Origin: SZUA-100 sp965248135
GTDB taxonomy: Bacteria; Pseudomonadota; Alphaproteobacteria; Rhizobiales; Rhizobiaceae
Direction: 5' to 3'
DNA length: 64,000 bases
Assembly: GCA_965248135.1 (NCBI GenBank)
Contig: CBDFIN010000012.1
Location: forward strand, 186,001 to 250,000
The position numbers and the translations under genes are program-made. This document shows positions 26,502 through 34,976 of the stretch, piece by piece (position 1 is the first letter of the stretch; every line of letters starts with the position of its first letter). The notes beneath the pieces were generated by a model. That model saw only the letters and a program-made list of their open reading frames with translations, was not told where the DNA came from and did no database searches.

Positions 26502-27680
26502 CTATTTCAGCGCACAGTCCTTGGCATAGGAGTCCTGATGGTTCTCATACACGGTCTTTACGACCTTGGTAGTCCAGTTGCCATCGTCATCTTTGACAAC
26601 TTCACGCAGATAGAAGTTCTGGATCGGCATATGGTTGTTGCCATAGGTGTATTTTCCGCGAACCGAATTGTAGTTCGCCGACTTCATGGCGGCGCGCAGG
26701 CCGTCCATGTTTTTCAAGTCACCACCGACCGCTTCAACCGCTGATTTGATCAAGAACATCGAATCATAGGCCTGCGAAGCATAGAAGGATGGATAGGAGC
26801 TGTGCTTTGCCTTGAAGTCGGCAACAAACTTTTTGTTTTGCTCGTTATCCAGTGACGGGTCCCATTGCTGGGTCATGCGTGAGCCGAGCACACCTTCCAT
26901 TTTTGCAGCCTGCAACTTTGGCAGACTGATGCCATCAACGGTGAAGGTGGTGTAGAGAGGCATGACACTTTGCATTCCGGCCTGCTGATACTGCTTGATG
27001 AAAGCACCCCCGGCCTTACCCGGATAGAAGACGAAAATACCTTCAGCACCTGATGCCTTGGCTTTCGCCAGTTCGGCGGAAAAATCCAGTTGACCCGGCC
27101 ATTTGGTAAAGTCCTTGCCCTTGATCTCGCCTTTGAACGTGCGTTCCACCCCGGCAACCATGTTCTTGCCGGCGGCATAGTTTGGCGCCATGATATAGAT
27201 CGATTTGACGCCCTGCTGATTGAGCACTTCACCCATCGCCATCGGCGTCTGGTCATTTTGCCAGGAGGTGGAGAAGAAATTTTCGTGGCACAGTTTGCCA
27301 GCTATCGGCGACGGGCCGGCATTGGCGGAGATCAGGAATTTGCCCGCATCGAGCACCGATTTGCGTGACGCCAACAAAACGTGGCTCCAGATATAGCCGG
27401 CAACGAAATCGACATCATCCTGCTTGACCAGTTTGTCGGTAGCCTGTTTTCCGGTCTCCGGCTTGAAGCCATCATCGCCGAATATCACATTGACATCAAG
27501 ATCGCCCATTTTGCCGCCCATGTGCTCAACCGCCAGATTGACCGCATTCTGCTGATCCTTGCCGATTACCGCGGCGCCGGTTGTCAAAGTTGTTACAAAA
27601 CCGATTTTGACCTCGGCTGCCTGCGTCGAAACGCCTGTGAGCAATGTGGCGGCCAATGCCACCGTCAGATATTTTTTCAT
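26502..27680 (-). CDS. Periplasmic binding protein of the Liv-type ABC transporter
   Basis: A 392-residue binding protein with a signal peptide ending near AAT-LLTGVSTQAAEVKIG (cleavage about residue 21). The fold is that of type I periplasmic binding proteins (Leu/Ile/Val type), with GFVTTLTTGAAVIGKDQQNAVNLAVE and a C-terminal FYASQAYDSMFLIKSAVEAVGG segment. The ligand is not evident. Liv systems also carry aromatic acids, amides and short peptides, and the adjacent dipeptidase-like and PhzF-like genes hint at an amino-acid derivative. It heads the operon. Confidence 0.92.
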   Translation of the reverse strand: MKKYLTVALAATLLTGVSTQAAEVKIGFVTTLTTGAAVIGKDQQNAVNLAVEHMGGKMGDLDVNVIFGDDGFKPETGKQATDKLVKQDDVDFVAGYIWSHVLLASRKSVLDAGKFLISANAGPSPIAGKLCHENFFSTSWQNDQTPMAMGEVLNQQGVKSIYIMAPNYAAGKNMVAGVERTFKGEIKGKDFTKWPGQLDFSAELAKAKASGAEGIFVFYPGKAGGAFIKQYQQAGMQSVMPLYTTFTVDGISLPKLQAAKMEGVLGSRMTQQWDPSLDNEQNKKFVADFKAKHSSYPSFYASQAYDSMFLIKSAVEAVGGDLKNMDGLRAAMKSANYNSVRGKYTYGNNHMPIQNFYLREVVKDDDGNWTTKVVKTVYENHQDSYAKDCALK

Positions 27681-27748
27681 TGTCTTCCTCCCTGTGGATT
27701 CATTTTATGATCGTGTGTTTTTCCGTCCCCTTTGTCAATTTGTCGCGT

Positions 27749-27772
27749 ATTTGAAGCCGGTTGGCTTCAAAT
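27749..27772. repeat. Perfect 10-bp hairpin upstream of the Liv operon
   Basis: Arms ATTTGAAGCC (27749-27758) and GGCTTCAAAT (27763-27772) enclose a four-base GGTT loop. It is about 70-90 bases upstream of the binding-protein start, so it could be an operator or a leader hairpin. No T-run follows on either strand. Confidence 0.5.
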
Positions 27773-27973
27773 TGCAACGAAATTATCAAATTGGTGCCCT
27801 GCCTCAATCTTAAAGACGCATTATAGTACCTATTTACAGTATTTTACGCGCGGTTTGCGCACTTTTTGTCACGATCACCCTTGGAACCGGCTCCTGACAC
27901 GATTTGCTTTAAGCACTAAATTATTTTCTGCAAGCCTCAAATACCGAGGAGCCGAAGCTGAGCCCACATAAAT

Positions 27974-28018
27974 GTGATCACCAAGGGCTGATACATCCGC
28001 TATGTATCAGCTGATCAC
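27974..28018. repeat. Bulged 17-bp hairpin upstream of the DUF255 gene
   Basis: GTGATCA (27974-27980) and TGATCAC (28012-28018) form the base, GCTGATACAT (27987-27996) and ATGTATCAGC (28002-28011) form the top, and the loop is CCGCT. All 17 pairs are perfect, with one six-base bulge (CCAAGG) on the left arm only. It lies 36 bases upstream of the TTG start. Confidence 0.6.
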
Positions 28019-28053
28019 CTGTGCTGCAAAACTGATACCAAGGGAACTTAGTA

Positions 28054-30327
28054 TTGACCGTGAAAACAAGCAAAACAAGTTTTTTTTGGGGGCACGTCTG
28101 GTGCTTCATACCGGTGGTGCGATACATCGCGATCCTGTTGATTATGATTGTTCAGTCGTCAATAGCGACTGCGGCCAGCAAAGACAATGGTTCGATGAAC
28201 CCTCGCATGGCCAACGCACCGTCGCCTTATCTACAAATTCACGCCACCGATCTGGTGCAATGGTATCCCTGGGACGAGGAAGTCTTTGAACTGGCGCGCA
28301 AACTCAAACGACCATTGATGGTTTCATTTGGATATACCGCTTGCCACTGGTGCCATGTGATGCAGGAGACCCACTTCATAGTACCGGACATCGCCAAGTT
28401 GATTAATGACAATTTTATTCCGGTTATCGTCGATCGCGAACGGCGGCCGGTGCTCGACGAAACCTATATGCTGGTTACCGAAGTGCTGACCAATCGGGGT
28501 GGCTGGCCGAACACCGTCTTTATGACCCCTGAGCAAATACCATTCTACGGCACCGGCTATATTCCGGCTGACCGTTTTCGGAAGATTGCCAAAGCCATAA
28601 ATGAAAGCTGGCGCAATGAACGGGAGGCGGTTGTTGCCGAGGGAGCCCGCCTTTCTGATTTGCTGCAAAACTATATGACGCGCCGGGAGGAAGCGCGGGA
28701 GCTAGACGCAAAATTTTTGTCTTCTGCAGCAAATGAACTGGCCGGCCAGTTCGATGAATTGGTTGGTGGCTTCGGTGGGGCACCAAAATTCTTCCAGCAA
28801 TCGATGTTGATGTTCTTGTTGCAGCAGGCCGAACGCGACGGCAATCAACAAGCGCTGGAGGCCGTCGAGCTGACCCTGCATTCAATTATCACCGGCGGCA
28901 TTCACGATCATATTGAAGGTGGTGTTCACCGCTATTCGGTCGATCCCGCCTGGCGCGTGCCGCATTTTGAGAAAATGCTTTATGATCAGGCGCTTATGAG
29001 TGAGATTTTTGCCGAAGCCTATCGCGTCACCGGCAAGCGGGAATTTGCCAATATGGCACGACGAATTGCTGATTATGTACTGGCCGATCTGACCGCGCCC
29101 GGTGGCGGTTTTTACGCCACCCGGGATGCCGATTCCGAAGGAGAGGAAGGAACCTATTATGTCTGGTCGAAACAACAACTGACCGACGCGCTGGGGAGGG
29201 AGGACGCAACCTATGCGATTAATCTCTTCGAACAGGTGCCAGATGGTGAACTGGCAGAAAAGGTAATTCTCAACCTCGATAATGTCAGCAGCGAAAGCGT
29301 TGCGCGTGTCGACACTATTTTGACCAAACTGGCCAGTGTTCGCGCCAACCGAGCGAAACCCCGGCGTGACGAGAAGATTGTCACCAGCTGGAACGGCATG
29401 ATGATCAAAGCGCTGGCTCGAACATCGCTGGTGCTGGACGAAGAAAAATATGCTGGGGCTGCCCTAAGGGCCGGAAATTTTCTTTGGCGAAATCTGCGAG
29501 CAAGAGACGGTGCGTTGATGCGCAGTTTTTTCGCCGGCAGCGCAGAAATCGAGGCTGAGCTTTCCGATTATGCCTGGCTGGCGCAGGCGTTTTTGGAACT
29601 TTATGATCTGAGCGGTAATGACCAATGGCTCGACCGCGCGAAAAAATTGCAGCGCGAAATGGAACAAAAATTTGCCGACCAAAAAACCGGCGACTATTTT
29701 TCTTCACAACACGCAGCCGGTTTCGCCCGGACAAAATCCCGTCAGGATTCTGACCTTCCATCGGCCAACGGCGTGGCGCTGGGCGTGCTGACGGCATTGG
29801 CCAATCGTGCGGGCGATCCGAAACTCCAATTGCAGGTCGAGAACCTGCTTGCCGCCCTTTCTGGTTTTGCCGCTAAAAACCCGGCCTCAGGCGCCTCGAT
29901 CCTTGTTGCGGCAGACCACTATTTGCGCGGTCAAACGGGAGCCGTTCAATATGGCGGCGGCGGCGCTGTACGCGCCCTTGCCCGGCTTGATGAGGCGGCA
30001 AACAAGTTGTCGTTGGACATCAAGGTCGCAAAGGGCTGGCATATCAACGCCCACAAGCCGCTGGAGGATTATCTGGTCGCAACCCGTCTTGCGGTAAAAG
30101 GCGACGACGTTCAGTTTTCCTATCCCGATGCAAGAACTAAACAACTGGGCTTTTCCAAAACACCGCTGGCACTGCTAGAAGGCAATTTGCAAATCACCGC
30201 CGAAGGCGTCTCCGCCAAAGGCGCATCGATTTCAGCGATGTTGGAAATTCAGGCCTGTTCCGACGAAATTTGCCTGGCGCCCGACACTCTTACCTTCACC
30301 ATCGCGCCACCCCATTTGCCGGAATAA
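28054..30327 (+). CDS. Exported DUF255 (thioredoxin-like/YyaL) protein fused to a DsbD-N-like domain
   Basis: A 757-residue protein. Residues of about 25-45 are hydrophobic (AILLIMIVQSSIATAA), suggesting export. Residues of about 50-210 match DUF255, with NAPSPYLQIHATDLVQWYPW and the redox-like TACHWCHVM. An (alpha/alpha)6 barrel region follows (about 215-640), with FGGAPKFFQQ, HFEKMLYDQA and SWNGMMIKAL. The last 110 residues resemble the DsbD N-terminal/DsbC-like domain (KVAKGWHINAHKPLEDYLVATRL, then ACSDEICLAP with a cysteine pair). The start is TTG at 28054 with AAGGGA eight bases upstream. The fusion suggests thiol-disulfide chemistry in the periplasm. Confidence 0.85.
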   Translation: MTVKTSKTSFFWGHVWCFIPVVRYIAILLIMIVQSSIATAASKDNGSMNPRMANAPSPYLQIHATDLVQWYPWDEEVFELARKLKRPLMVSFGYTACHWCHVMQETHFIVPDIAKLINDNFIPVIVDRERRPVLDETYMLVTEVLTNRGGWPNTVFMTPEQIPFYGTGYIPADRFRKIAKAINESWRNEREAVVAEGARLSDLLQNYMTRREEARELDAKFLSSAANELAGQFDELVGGFGGAPKFFQQSMLMFLLQQAERDGNQQALEAVELTLHSIITGGIHDHIEGGVHRYSVDPAWRVPHFEKMLYDQALMSEIFAEAYRVTGKREFANMARRIADYVLADLTAPGGGFYATRDADSEGEEGTYYVWSKQQLTDALGREDATYAINLFEQVPDGELAEKVILNLDNVSSESVARVDTILTKLASVRANRAKPRRDEKIVTSWNGMMIKALARTSLVLDEEKYAGAALRAGNFLWRNLRARDGALMRSFFAGSAEIEAELSDYAWLAQAFLELYDLSGNDQWLDRAKKLQREMEQKFADQKTGDYFSSQHAAGFARTKSRQDSDLPSANGVALGVLTALANRAGDPKLQLQVENLLAALSGFAAKNPASGASILVAADHYLRGQTGAVQYGGGGAVRALARLDEAANKLSLDIKVAKGWHINAHKPLEDYLVATRLAVKGDDVQFSYPDARTKQLGFSKTPLALLEGNLQITAEGVSAKGASISAMLEIQACSDEICLAPDTLTFTIAPPHLPE

Positions 30328-30452
30328 TCCGGCCAACACACGGGGCTATCAATGGTCGCTGGCATTGGTTAGTCCTGGATTTACCACTTACTTTAAGTTG
30401 ATATTACCAAAAACCTGCCACATTGACACTCGGAATGCCTGCTGGAGTCATT

Positions 30453-31547
30453 GTGAGCATATATCCACCATCAAAAGCCCACCATGGTGAAAGCACCGAA
30501 TTTGTGCTTGCCCGTGAGGATGCATTCGACTTTATGCACAGTGAATTCGCCGAATTGTTTGAAGCGAGCAAGTCAACCGCATTTCAACATCCGGGCTGGT
30601 TGGACGCTTTTTATCGCCATCTGCCACCCCATCGCGACGCCGAGAAGCTGATTGTCACCGGGCGTGACAGCATCACCGGCAGGCTTGCCTTTCTGCTTCC
30701 ACTGATCAAGCGGTCAATCAAAGGTGTCGGCTTGGTTGAATCCTCCGACCTGGGCGTCAGTGATTATGTCGCTCCGATTATTCGCAGCGATGCGGTGCTG
30801 CAATTGCAAGCGGACGCTTCGCTGCCCAAACGCATCCCAACTATAATTGGTTCCTATGATCTGCTGCGCATCAAGCCAATTCGCGAAGAACTTATTTCCC
30901 ACTGGCAACTGTTGTTTGCAGCCGAACCGCAATTGCTGGATTTTTCCGCCCATGAAACTGTGATGGAACAGCCCTACGCTCAATGGCGGCTTGAGGCATT
31001 GGGCAAGAGCTTTGCAAAAAATATCGACTACAAAAGCCGGCGCTTGGAAAAGGTGGCTGATGTCAGGATGGAGATTGTCACTCCCGATGAGGCGGAGGAG
31101 GCAATCTGCTTCATCCAGGAACAACGCAAAGGCCGTTTTGATGGCGATCTGATCCAGCAACAGTTCGTCCGTGAATTTTACACCGAAATTGCAAAAAACA
31201 GTAGCGCCGGCGGAATATCACGCACCTACCAATTATTGGCAAATGGCGAACGGGCGGGTGTTGTTTTCGGCCTCACCCATAATCATCACTATTACTACCT
31301 GCTGATCGGCTGCGACTACCCGACATTTGGCAAATATTCGCCTGGTCTGTTGCTCTATGACCGTATTATGGCGGACTGGCTTGAACAGGGTGGCAAGGTT
31401 TTCGACTTCACCATTGGCGATGAGCCTTTCAAGGCAAAATTCGCCGCCAAACCGACTGCAATGCATCAGATATTTGAGGCCGGCAGTCTGCTAGGGCGGC
31501 TGGTCAAGGCCGGAAATTCGATAAAGGGCCATCTAAACGGACTTTGA
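30453..31547 (+). CDS. GNAT acetyltransferase, CelD/BcsL type
   Basis: A protein of about 364 residues with the FemAB-like double GNAT fold of the Acetyltransf_6 (CelD/BcsL) family. Typical elements are FQHPGWLDAFYRHLPP near the start, FLLPLIKR, and the C-terminal run YYLLIGCDYPTFGKYSPGLLLYDRIMADWLEQGGKVFDFTIGDEPFKAKFA. I choose GTG 30453 because GGAG lies five bases upstream; TTG 30423 or ATG 30435 would add a few residues. The PIG-L deacetylase gene follows 29 bases later, so the pair may add and remove acyl groups on a surface sugar. Confidence 0.82.
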   Translation: MSIYPPSKAHHGESTEFVLAREDAFDFMHSEFAELFEASKSTAFQHPGWLDAFYRHLPPHRDAEKLIVTGRDSITGRLAFLLPLIKRSIKGVGLVESSDLGVSDYVAPIIRSDAVLQLQADASLPKRIPTIIGSYDLLRIKPIREELISHWQLLFAAEPQLLDFSAHETVMEQPYAQWRLEALGKSFAKNIDYKSRRLEKVADVRMEIVTPDEAEEAICFIQEQRKGRFDGDLIQQQFVREFYTEIAKNSSAGGISRTYQLLANGERAGVVFGLTHNHHYYYLLIGCDYPTFGKYSPGLLLYDRIMADWLEQGGKVFDFTIGDEPFKAKFAAKPTAMHQIFEAGSLLGRLVKAGNSIKGHLNGL

Positions 31548-31576
31548 TAAACGATGTTTAAAGTGGAGAGACAAGG

Positions 31577-32377
31577 TTGAGAAAAGATCGCGCATTCCTC
31601 ACGAATTCGGTAATTGTTGCCGCCCATCCAGATGATGAGATCCTGTGGTTTTCATCTATTATGGAGGAAGTGGACAAAGTCATTATTGTGTTCCGTGATT
31701 TTTGGGCCGACCCCGAAATCGGGGCAAAACGGGCGGCGGCAATCGCCGAACTGCCACATCCCAATGTGGTCTGTCTGGCATTACCGGAACCAGGCTCTTA
31801 CGGTTGCGCCAACTGGCAAAACCCGGAGCCATGCGATGTCGGGCTGAAATTCGGCGTGCAGTCTCGTTTGCGTGAACTTAAACGGCGGGTCAAGATTGCG
31901 GTGCCAATGCTTGACCCGAGCAAAAACACGCCGAGGCAGAGCGTTGCTGCAGCCTATCGGAAAAACTACCACGAAATTTACACAACCCTGGACAAGGAAC
32001 TTTCCACTGTTGTGAACGTCTTTACCCACAATCCATGGGGAGAATACGGCCACGAAGATCACGTCCAGGTTTTCCGTGCGGTCGATGCGCTCAAAAAGAA
32101 GCACGGCTTTACCCAATGGATGAGCAACTATTGCACCAACCGCTCTCTGCCACTGGCGAAAATACACGGTGTCACCAAGCCGGCTGTCTATTTGAGGCAA
32201 AAGACCAACATTTCCTATGCCGAAGAGGTTGCCGCCGTCTACCGGAAACATGATTGCTGGACCTGGGACAAGGACTGGCCTTGGTTCGAGGAGGAGTGTT
32301 TTACGGAGGCTCCAAGCGAACAGGCTTGCTCTGGCGGACAAGAGCACCTTTTCCCGCTTAATTTTTTTTCGATCTAG
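31577..32377 (+). CDS. PIG-L family deacetylase
   Basis: A 266-residue N-acetyl-sugar deacetylase-like protein. The zinc motif AHPDDE is at about 15-20 and the second motif HEDH is at about 160, in FTHNPWGEYGHEDHVQVF. The family removes N-acetyl groups from glycolipid or small-thiol precursors. The start is TTG with GGAGAG seven bases upstream. The stop codon lies inside the left arm of a perfect 25-bp inverted repeat. The upstream acetyltransferase gene suggests a shared role in surface or small-molecule sugar modification. Confidence 0.85.
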   Translation: MRKDRAFLTNSVIVAAHPDDEILWFSSIMEEVDKVIIVFRDFWADPEIGAKRAAAIAELPHPNVVCLALPEPGSYGCANWQNPEPCDVGLKFGVQSRLRELKRRVKIAVPMLDPSKNTPRQSVAAAYRKNYHEIYTTLDKELSTVVNVFTHNPWGEYGHEDHVQVFRAVDALKKKHGFTQWMSNYCTNRSLPLAKIHGVTKPAVYLRQKTNISYAEEVAAVYRKHDCWTWDKDWPWFEEECFTEAPSEQACSGGQEHLFPLNFFSI

Positions 32378-32447
32378 TGGTTCGATTCCAACATTTGCCA
32401 TAAGTACGAGCCGCTGGCGGATGCAAATGTTGGAATCGAACCACTAG
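32374..32447. repeat. Perfect 25-bp inverted repeat
   Basis: Left arm 32374-32398 begins CTAGTGGTTCG; right arm 32423-32447 is its exact reverse complement; 24 bases separate them. The PIG-L stop codon (32375-32377) is inside the left arm and an eight-base T-run lies just before it. The right side has no T-run, so this is not a normal rightward terminator; it could terminate leftward transcription or be a small mobile remnant. Confidence 0.75.
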
Positions 32448-32671
32448 CACCGTATTAGATTGCTTCAACACCACAACGTACGTACCATTCATCACCTGGG
32501 TTGGAACAATAACGTCAAGGCACCGTTGAAGTTCGGATCGATGGCCAGACACATTTTACCTGGTGTCGAGCAGCGCAGCTTTGCCGGTCTTTGCCATTGA
32601 CCCTCGAACAATAAAACGCTTTGCTACCGGCAATTCGATGCAAAACCAGCACCACCCAGGAGATGACCAGT

Positions 32672-34042
32672 ATGCCCGGCATGTTGACCCTTGAAAAACT
32701 GAAAGCCTTAGTTGCTGACGGCGCTATTGATACCGTTCTGGCCTGCCAGGTCGATATGCAGGGGCGATTGATGGGCAAGCGGTTTCACGCCCGGTTTTTT
32801 GTCGATAGCGCCCGTGAGGAAACCCATTCCTGCAACTATCTGCTGGCCACCGACATGGAGATGGAAACGGTAGAGGGCTATGAGGCAACCAGTTGGGAAA
32901 AGGGCTATGGCGACTATATTATGAAGCCTGATCTCACCACTTTGCGCCTCATCCCGTGGCTTGATGGGACCGCGCTGGTGTTGTGCGATGTGCTCGACCA
33001 CCATAGCCATGAGGAAGTGCCCCATTCACCCCGCGCCGTACTAAAAAAGCAAATCGCCAGACTGGAAGAAATGGACCTTAAGCCAATGATGGCATCGGAG
33101 CTTGAGTTCTTCCTGTTCGACGATTCCTACGAGGAAGCCAAGGCGCTGGGCTATCGCGACATGCAGCTTGCGAGCGCCTATAATGAAGACTACCACATTT
33201 TTCAGACCAGCAAGGAAGAAGACGTCATGCGGGCTATCCGCAACGGCCTTTATGGTGCCGGCATTACGGTCGAAAATTCCAAGGGCGAAGCCTCCGCCGG
33301 CCAGGAAGAGATTAACGTTCACTACGCTGATGCGCTAACCATGGCCGACAATCACACCATCATCAAAAACGGCTGCAAGGAGATTGCCTGGCAGCAGGGC
33401 CGCGCCATCACCTTTATGGCAAAATGGGACGATGTGGCGGCCGGCTCATCTTCACACGTGCACCAGTCATTGTGGAGCCTTGATGGCAAGACACCGCACT
33501 TTTTTGATCAAAAAGCCGATCATGGCATGTCCGACCTGATGCGCCACTATTGCGCCGGATTACTCAAAAACGCCGGTGACATCACCTGGTTTCTTGCCCC
33601 GCACATCAATTCCTACAAGCGCTTTGCTGCTGGCACTTTCGCCCCCACCAAAGCAATCTGGAGCCTTGATAACCGCACCGCCGGATACAGGCTTTGCGCC
33701 GCCGACACCAAGGCGGTGAGAATGGAATGCCGGGTCGGTGGTTCCGATCTCAATCCCTATCTGGCATTTGCCGCCCTGTTGGCCGCCGGCATTGATGGCA
33801 TCGAAAACAAACACGAATTGGAAGCGCCTTTCATCGGCGATGCCTATGGTGGCAGGCGGCTGCGCGAAATACCCAAAACCCTGCGCGCTGCGGCGGCACA
33901 ATTGAAAAAATCGAAAGTGCTGCGCGCTGCAATGGGCGATCAGGTGATCAATCATTATGTGCGCTGTGCCGAATGGGAACAGCAAGCGTTTGACCAAAAG
34001 GTTACTGACTGGGAGATCAACCGCGGTTTTGAACGGGCATAA
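32672..34042 (+). CDS. Glutamine synthetase family protein (gamma-glutamyl-amine ligase type)
   Basis: A protein of about 456 residues, in the glutamine-synthetase-like group that includes gamma-glutamylputrescine and N-methylglutamate synthetases. Motifs include ASELEFFLF, GQEEINVHYADALTMADNH, SSSHVHQSLW and PTKAIWSLDNRTAGYR, covering the metal, glutamate and ATP sites. The start ATG 32672 has AGGAG nine bases upstream; 32621 and 32663 are possible alternatives. The substrate amine is not evident. The 3' end (34010-34042) is the first copy of an exact 33-base repeat that reappears at 35001, with an extra gene between them. Confidence 0.88.
   Translation: MPGMLTLEKLKALVADGAIDTVLACQVDMQGRLMGKRFHARFFVDSAREETHSCNYLLATDMEMETVEGYEATSWEKGYGDYIMKPDLTTLRLIPWLDGTALVLCDVLDHHSHEEVPHSPRAVLKKQIARLEEMDLKPMMASELEFFLFDDSYEEAKALGYRDMQLASAYNEDYHIFQTSKEEDVMRAIRNGLYGAGITVENSKGEASAGQEEINVHYADALTMADNHTIIKNGCKEIAWQQGRAITFMAKWDDVAAGSSSHVHQSLWSLDGKTPHFFDQKADHGMSDLMRHYCAGLLKNAGDITWFLAPHINSYKRFAAGTFAPTKAIWSLDNRTAGYRLCAADTKAVRMECRVGGSDLNPYLAFAALLAAGIDGIENKHELEAPFIGDAYGGRRLREIPKTLRAAAAQLKKSKVLRAAMGDQVINHYVRCAEWEQQAFDQKVTDWEINRGFERA
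34010..34042 (+). repeat. 33-bp direct repeat, left copy (gene 3' end)
   Basis: These 33 bases encode the last ten residues and stop of the glutamine-synthetase-like protein (WEINRGFERA). The identical sequence occurs at 35001-35033. The pair brackets a segment with one gene on the other strand, the arrangement expected for insertion of an element that restores the end of its target gene. Confidence 0.9.
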
Positions 34043-34066
34043 TTTTTGCCTCGCCGAGCTGCCGTG

Positions 34067-34840
34067 TTAGCGCATGTTCTTTAGCACTGCATACACTTTG
34101 CCATTATCGACCAGGTGACCACTGGGATCGATTGCGTATGCCACTTTGGTGGCGCTGTGGCTCACATTGCCGCCAACTGTGAGCACGTGTGTGCTTGTAA
34201 AACCGGCCACAATATCGCAATGACTTTTGTATGCATCGTGTGTTGCGGCGTAGTCATATGTAACACCGGACCCTGAACGACTGCGGCAAACCATATCCCC
34301 GATCTCCGGCTTGTGCTCGTTCAAGCGGTATCCCCAATATGGTCCCGGATCGTTATCAAGTTTTCGTCTGATTGCCTGATTCACGTATCTTGAATGCGCT
34401 GCAGCATACTTGAAACCAGAGTGATCACCGGCGGTTCTGACACTATAGGAAATAAAAGCTGCCGACCACGGCACATCTCGATCTTTGCCATCGAGGTTCA
34501 TTCCGATCGACTGCCAAAATTCGCCCACATACCGGTAATACGGGCTGTGGTGTTCCTTGCCTTTGCCTTTGTCAAAACGCAGCCATTGAGCGACACACTC
34601 GCGAGCCAGCGACTCTCTCGCATCGGTCACGCGATCCCGCAATGCGTTTTTGGAGATAAATACATTTTGGGTAAGCCCATCAATTTCTGCCCTGCACGGC
34701 ATCCATCGGTCTCCAATCTGATCCCCGATAGCTTCGACCGGATGACACTGATTTAGGAAACCGACAATATTGTCTCCAAATCTTGGTTCAGATCTTACAT
34801 TAACACCAAACACTCTGTAGTTAATTGCCATATCGGTCAT
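34067..34840 (-). CDS. SH3-like plus DUF2272-like protein carried on the inserted segment
   Basis: A protein of about 257 residues. Residues of about 5-70 resemble a bacterial SH3 domain (FGVNVRSEPRFGDNIVGFL, ending NVFISKNALRD). Residues of about 75-255 resemble DUF2272, a fold linked to NlpC/P60 or CHAP-type wall enzymes, with DVPWSAAFISYSVRTAG followed by a histidine in AAAHSRYVNQA. No signal peptide is visible. Three ATG codons in a row follow GGAG (34847-34850, minus strand); 34840 has the best spacing. It is the only gene between two exact 33-base repeats and is AT-richer than its neighbours. A cell-wall hydrolase or toxin-like effector is possible. Confidence 0.72.
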   Translation of the reverse strand: MTDMAINYRVFGVNVRSEPRFGDNIVGFLNQCHPVEAIGDQIGDRWMPCRAEIDGLTQNVFISKNALRDRVTDARESLARECVAQWLRFDKGKGKEHHSPYYRYVGEFWQSIGMNLDGKDRDVPWSAAFISYSVRTAGDHSGFKYAAAHSRYVNQAIRRKLDNDPGPYWGYRLNEHKPEIGDMVCRSRSGSGVTYDYAATHDAYKSHCDIVAGFTSTHVLTVGGNVSHSATKVAYAIDPSGHLVDNGKVYAVLKNMR

Positions 34841-34859
34841 CATCATCTCCACTTGTTTC

Positions 34860-34877
34860 TAGTATTATTTAATACTA
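34860..34877. promoter_or_regulatory. AT-rich palindrome upstream of the DUF2272-like gene
   Basis: Eight-base arms TAGTATTA (34860-34867) and TAATACTA (34870-34877) flank two T bases. It is about 20 bases upstream of the likely start codon, inside the promoter region, so an operator or a translation-blocking hairpin is plausible. No regulator gene is on the inserted segment. Confidence 0.5.
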
Positions 34878-34976
34878 TCACATTTTTGGTTTCACTCCGT
34901 GAGATCTTTCACAAAGGTAGATCGACAGAAATAATATCACATCAGAAGAGAGTGTGAATTTATTTTAGGTATTACT

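Larger units (their letters stand above)
27681..28053. other. Divergent promoter region between the Liv operon and the DUF255 gene
   Basis: These 373 bases hold no gene. The leftward promoter of the transporter operon and the rightward promoter of the DUF255 gene should both be here. Two strong inverted repeats stand out: 27749-27772 on the transporter side and 27974-28018 on the DUF255 side. AAGGGA at 28040-28045 is the ribosome binding site of the latter. Confidence 0.5.

Noticed and set aside
32374..32398. tRNA-like GGTTCGATTCC in the inverted repeat
   Set aside because: No acceptor, D or anticodon stems fit around it, and the T-stem itself does not pair.
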